In this document: positions 13,688 to 15,170 of the stretch, in pieces
Position numbering within the stretch: position 1 is the stretch's first letter
How the letters are laid out: each line of letters begins with the position of its first letter
NCBI GenBank assembly: GCA_964440605.1
Contig: CAYTSW010000065.1
Coordinates: 1-15,170 of the forward strand
Length of the DNA: 15,170 nt
Direction: 5' to 3'
DNA from: CAYTSW01 sp964440605
GTDB taxonomy: Bacteria; Planctomycetota; Phycisphaerae; Phycisphaerales; UBA1924
Made by a program: the position numbers and the translations under genes
The notes under the pieces: model-generated
The model's database searches: none
What the model saw: only the letters and a program-made list of their open reading frames with translations
What the model was told of the DNA's origin: nothing

Positions 13688-15170
13688 ATGGACCCACTGA
13701 CGCGCCTCACCCGCGCCGCGACCCGTCGCACCGTGCTCCGCACCTTCCTGCGCACCAGCGGGCTGCTGCTCGCGGTCGGATCCGGTGTCGGACTCATCGG
13801 CGTGACCGTCGATCGCCTCATCGGGCCCGGCTTGCCCTGGTGGGTGTGGCTCGCACCGCCCGCGGGCCTCGCGCTCGTCGGCGCCGCGGCCTATGCATGG
13901 CTGCGTCGCCCCGAGCCGGTCGAAGCGGCATGGCTCGTCGATCGCTCGCTCAATCTGGATGAGCGCCTGAGTTCCGCCATGGCGCTGCGCGAGCGCACGC
14001 AGGGCGACCCCTTCGTCTCCATCGCGGTGCGCGACGCCGAGCGGCTCGCAGGATCGATCAGGGTCCGCCAGGCGATGCCGCTGAAGCTCGGATGGCCCTG
14101 GATGGTCTGGCCGGCTGCGGTCGCCGCGGGCGTGAGCGTAGGTCTGTTCGTCCCGACGCTCGACCTGCTCTCCGACCCGCAGCGCGAGGCCGAGTTGCGT
14201 CTGGCGCAGGCCGCGTCCGAAGAAGCCGCGCAGGACGTCCAACGCACCGTCGAGGATCTGCGCCAGGAAGTCCAGGGCGAAGACGAAGCCGCCGTCGTCG
14301 ACGAGCAGTCGCTCGCCGAACTCGACGAGATCCAACGCGAGTTGGCGGCCCAGCAGCGCGACCCCGACGAAGCGCGGGCCGAAGCCGCCGGCGTGCTCGA
14401 GCGCCGCGCGCGGTCGCTCGAGCAACAGGCCGAGCAGCGCGAGCGCCGCGAAGACGCGACGCGCGAGCTCTTCGAACAGCTCGACTCGAGCGATCAGAAC
14501 GCCGAGGGGCAGTCCGAGCAGGACGCCATCCAACGCCTCGCCGAAGCGCTCTCGCGGGCCGAGGGCGAGGAGGCGGCGCAGGCGTTGGAAGACCTGCAAC
14601 GGCAGGTGAGCGAGATGAGCGAGGCGGAGCGCCAAGCCGCCGCCGAGCGTTTGCGCGAGTTGTCGTCGGAACTCGAACGCCTCGCGCAGGAAGGTGAGCA
14701 GGGCACCGAGCAGCAGCGACAGGAACTGCTCGAGCGACTCATGGAAAACGGCCTGACGCGCGAGGCCGCCGAACGTCTGCTGGAAGAGATGGACCCCGAG
14801 GAGCTCCGCCGTCAGCTCGAAGAGCGCGGCCTCGACGAACTGACGGCCGACCGTCTGGCCGATGAACTCGCCAAGCGCAACGCCGAGCGCGAAGCGCAGG
14901 AAGAAGCGAGCGAGACGGCTCGGGATGTGTCGCAGGGCCTCGACGAAACCGCCCAGGACGTCGAGACCCCGCCCGTCGAACCAACACCCCCCGCCGACCC
15001 GGCCGCTGAACAGCCGAACGACCAGCAAACTCCGCCGGACCAGCAGCAGGGCGAACCGGGCCAGCAGGGCCAGAACGAACAGCCCCAACAGCAGCCCGGC
15101 GAGCAGCCCGGGCAGGGCGAGCAACAGCAGCCCGGCGAGCAGCCCGGGCAAGGCGAGCAACAGCAGCCCG
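13688..15170 (+). CDS. Membrane protein with long coiled coil and Q/P/G/E repeat tail, partial
   Basis: Open from the ATG at 13688 to the right edge: 494 residues, no stop. No clear Shine-Dalgarno is visible. Hydrophobic segments lie at ~24-45, ~50-72 and ~136-158. The loop between them (~78-130) contains AAWLVDRSLNLDERLSSAMAL, resembling the LDerl.tA block of large planctomycetal membrane proteins often found near MoxR/DUF58/VWA genes (recalled, DUF4175-like; not verified). Residues ~163-430 are a very Glu/Arg/Gln-rich coiled coil. From ~440 the chain becomes Pro/Gln/Gly-rich with perfect 12-residue repeats. The function is unknown. A role as a membrane-anchored scaffold is inference. The remainder of the gene and its neighbours to the right are needed to classify it. 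Confidence 0.82.
   Translation, partial: MDPLTRLTRAATRRTVLRTFLRTSGLLLAVGSGVGLIGVTVDRLIGPGLPWWVWLAPPAGLALVGAAAYAWLRRPEPVEAAWLVDRSLNLDERLSSAMALRERTQGDPFVSIAVRDAERLAGSIRVRQAMPLKLGWPWMVWPAAVAAGVSVGLFVPTLDLLSDPQREAELRLAQAASEEAAQDVQRTVEDLRQEVQGEDEAAVVDEQSLAELDEIQRELAAQQRDPDEARAEAAGVLERRARSLEQQAEQRERREDATRELFEQLDSSDQNAEGQSEQDAIQRLAEALSRAEGEEAAQALEDLQRQVSEMSEAERQAAAERLRELSSELERLAQEGEQGTEQQRQELLERLMENGLTREAAERLLEEMDPEELRRQLEERGLDELTADRLADELAKRNAEREAQEEASETARDVSQGLDETAQDVETPPVEPTPPADPAAEQPNDQQTPPDQQQGEPGQQGQNEQPQQQPGEQPGQGEQQQPGEQPGQGEQQQP
15089..15170 (+). repeat. 36-bp in-frame tandem repeat, cut by window edge
   Basis: Units at 15089-15124 and 15125-15160 differ at one base (CAG/CAA codon, both Gln), and a third unit begins at 15161. 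Each encodes QQPGEQPGQGEQ. The array continues past the window, so the copy number is unknown. The silent difference shows the protein repeat is preserved. Confidence 0.92.

Noticed and set aside
13670..15160. 496-codon minus-strand frame with Leu-rich start opposite the membrane coiled-coil gene
   Set aside because: Its Leu-rich repeats are the complement of Gln/Glu codons in the plus-strand tail; the plus-strand frame is open over the same length with a plausible membrane protein.
15089..15170. CRISPR-like direct repeats at the right edge
   Set aside because: The repeats are adjacent with no spacers, keep the reading frame and encode a Q/P/G/E peptide.

Overview
This is a G+C-rich bacterial window with a Phycisphaerae/Planctomycetota-like character. 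That assignment is inference. It rests on a secreted protein with a PEP-CTERM-like tail of the VPTPG...RRRRA type, large repeat-built exoproteins with DOMON/CBM9-like motifs, families of signal-peptide paralogues, and strong G/C bias at third codon positions. No rRNA, tRNA, CRISPR array, integrase or transposase is visible.

Left part (1-3479, minus strand): two exported proteins. One is a very large repeat-containing exoprotein that runs off the left edge (839 residues visible). The other is a 265-residue PEP-CTERM-like surface protein. A 12-bp perfect hairpin lies between them. A 387-nt non-coding stretch (3480-3866) follows and holds two perfect 16-nt palindromes, one resembling a LacI-family operator.

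Centre (3867-7211): arfB (stalled-ribosome rescue, minus strand) diverges from a small outer-membrane beta-barrel protein gene. Next come rsmD (16S rRNA methyltransferase) and a CCA-adding/poly(A) polymerase family gene that overlaps it by 4 nt. This is an RNA-metabolism neighbourhood. A 352-nt non-coding leader region follows (7212-7563).

Right-centre (7564-11677): the most unusual part is three consecutive plus-strand genes for exported proteins that share a ClpP/crotonase-like fold closest to the NfeD/SppA-type serine proteases. The middle and last copies keep a candidate Ser (S205, S118) and a Lys exactly 50 residues later. The first copy has Asn at the Ser position and no Lys at +50, so it looks like a pseudoprotease. 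The first two share an N-terminal small beta-barrel. A perfect Rho-independent terminator closes the second gene, and its T-tract directly touches the start codon of the third.

Right (11763-15170): an M3-family oligoendopeptidase (PepF-like), then a 98-nt REP-like nested inverted repeat. Last is a membrane protein with a long charged coiled coil and a tandem-repeat Q/P/G/E tail, which runs off the right edge. The first and last genes are open to the window edges and must be read as partial.
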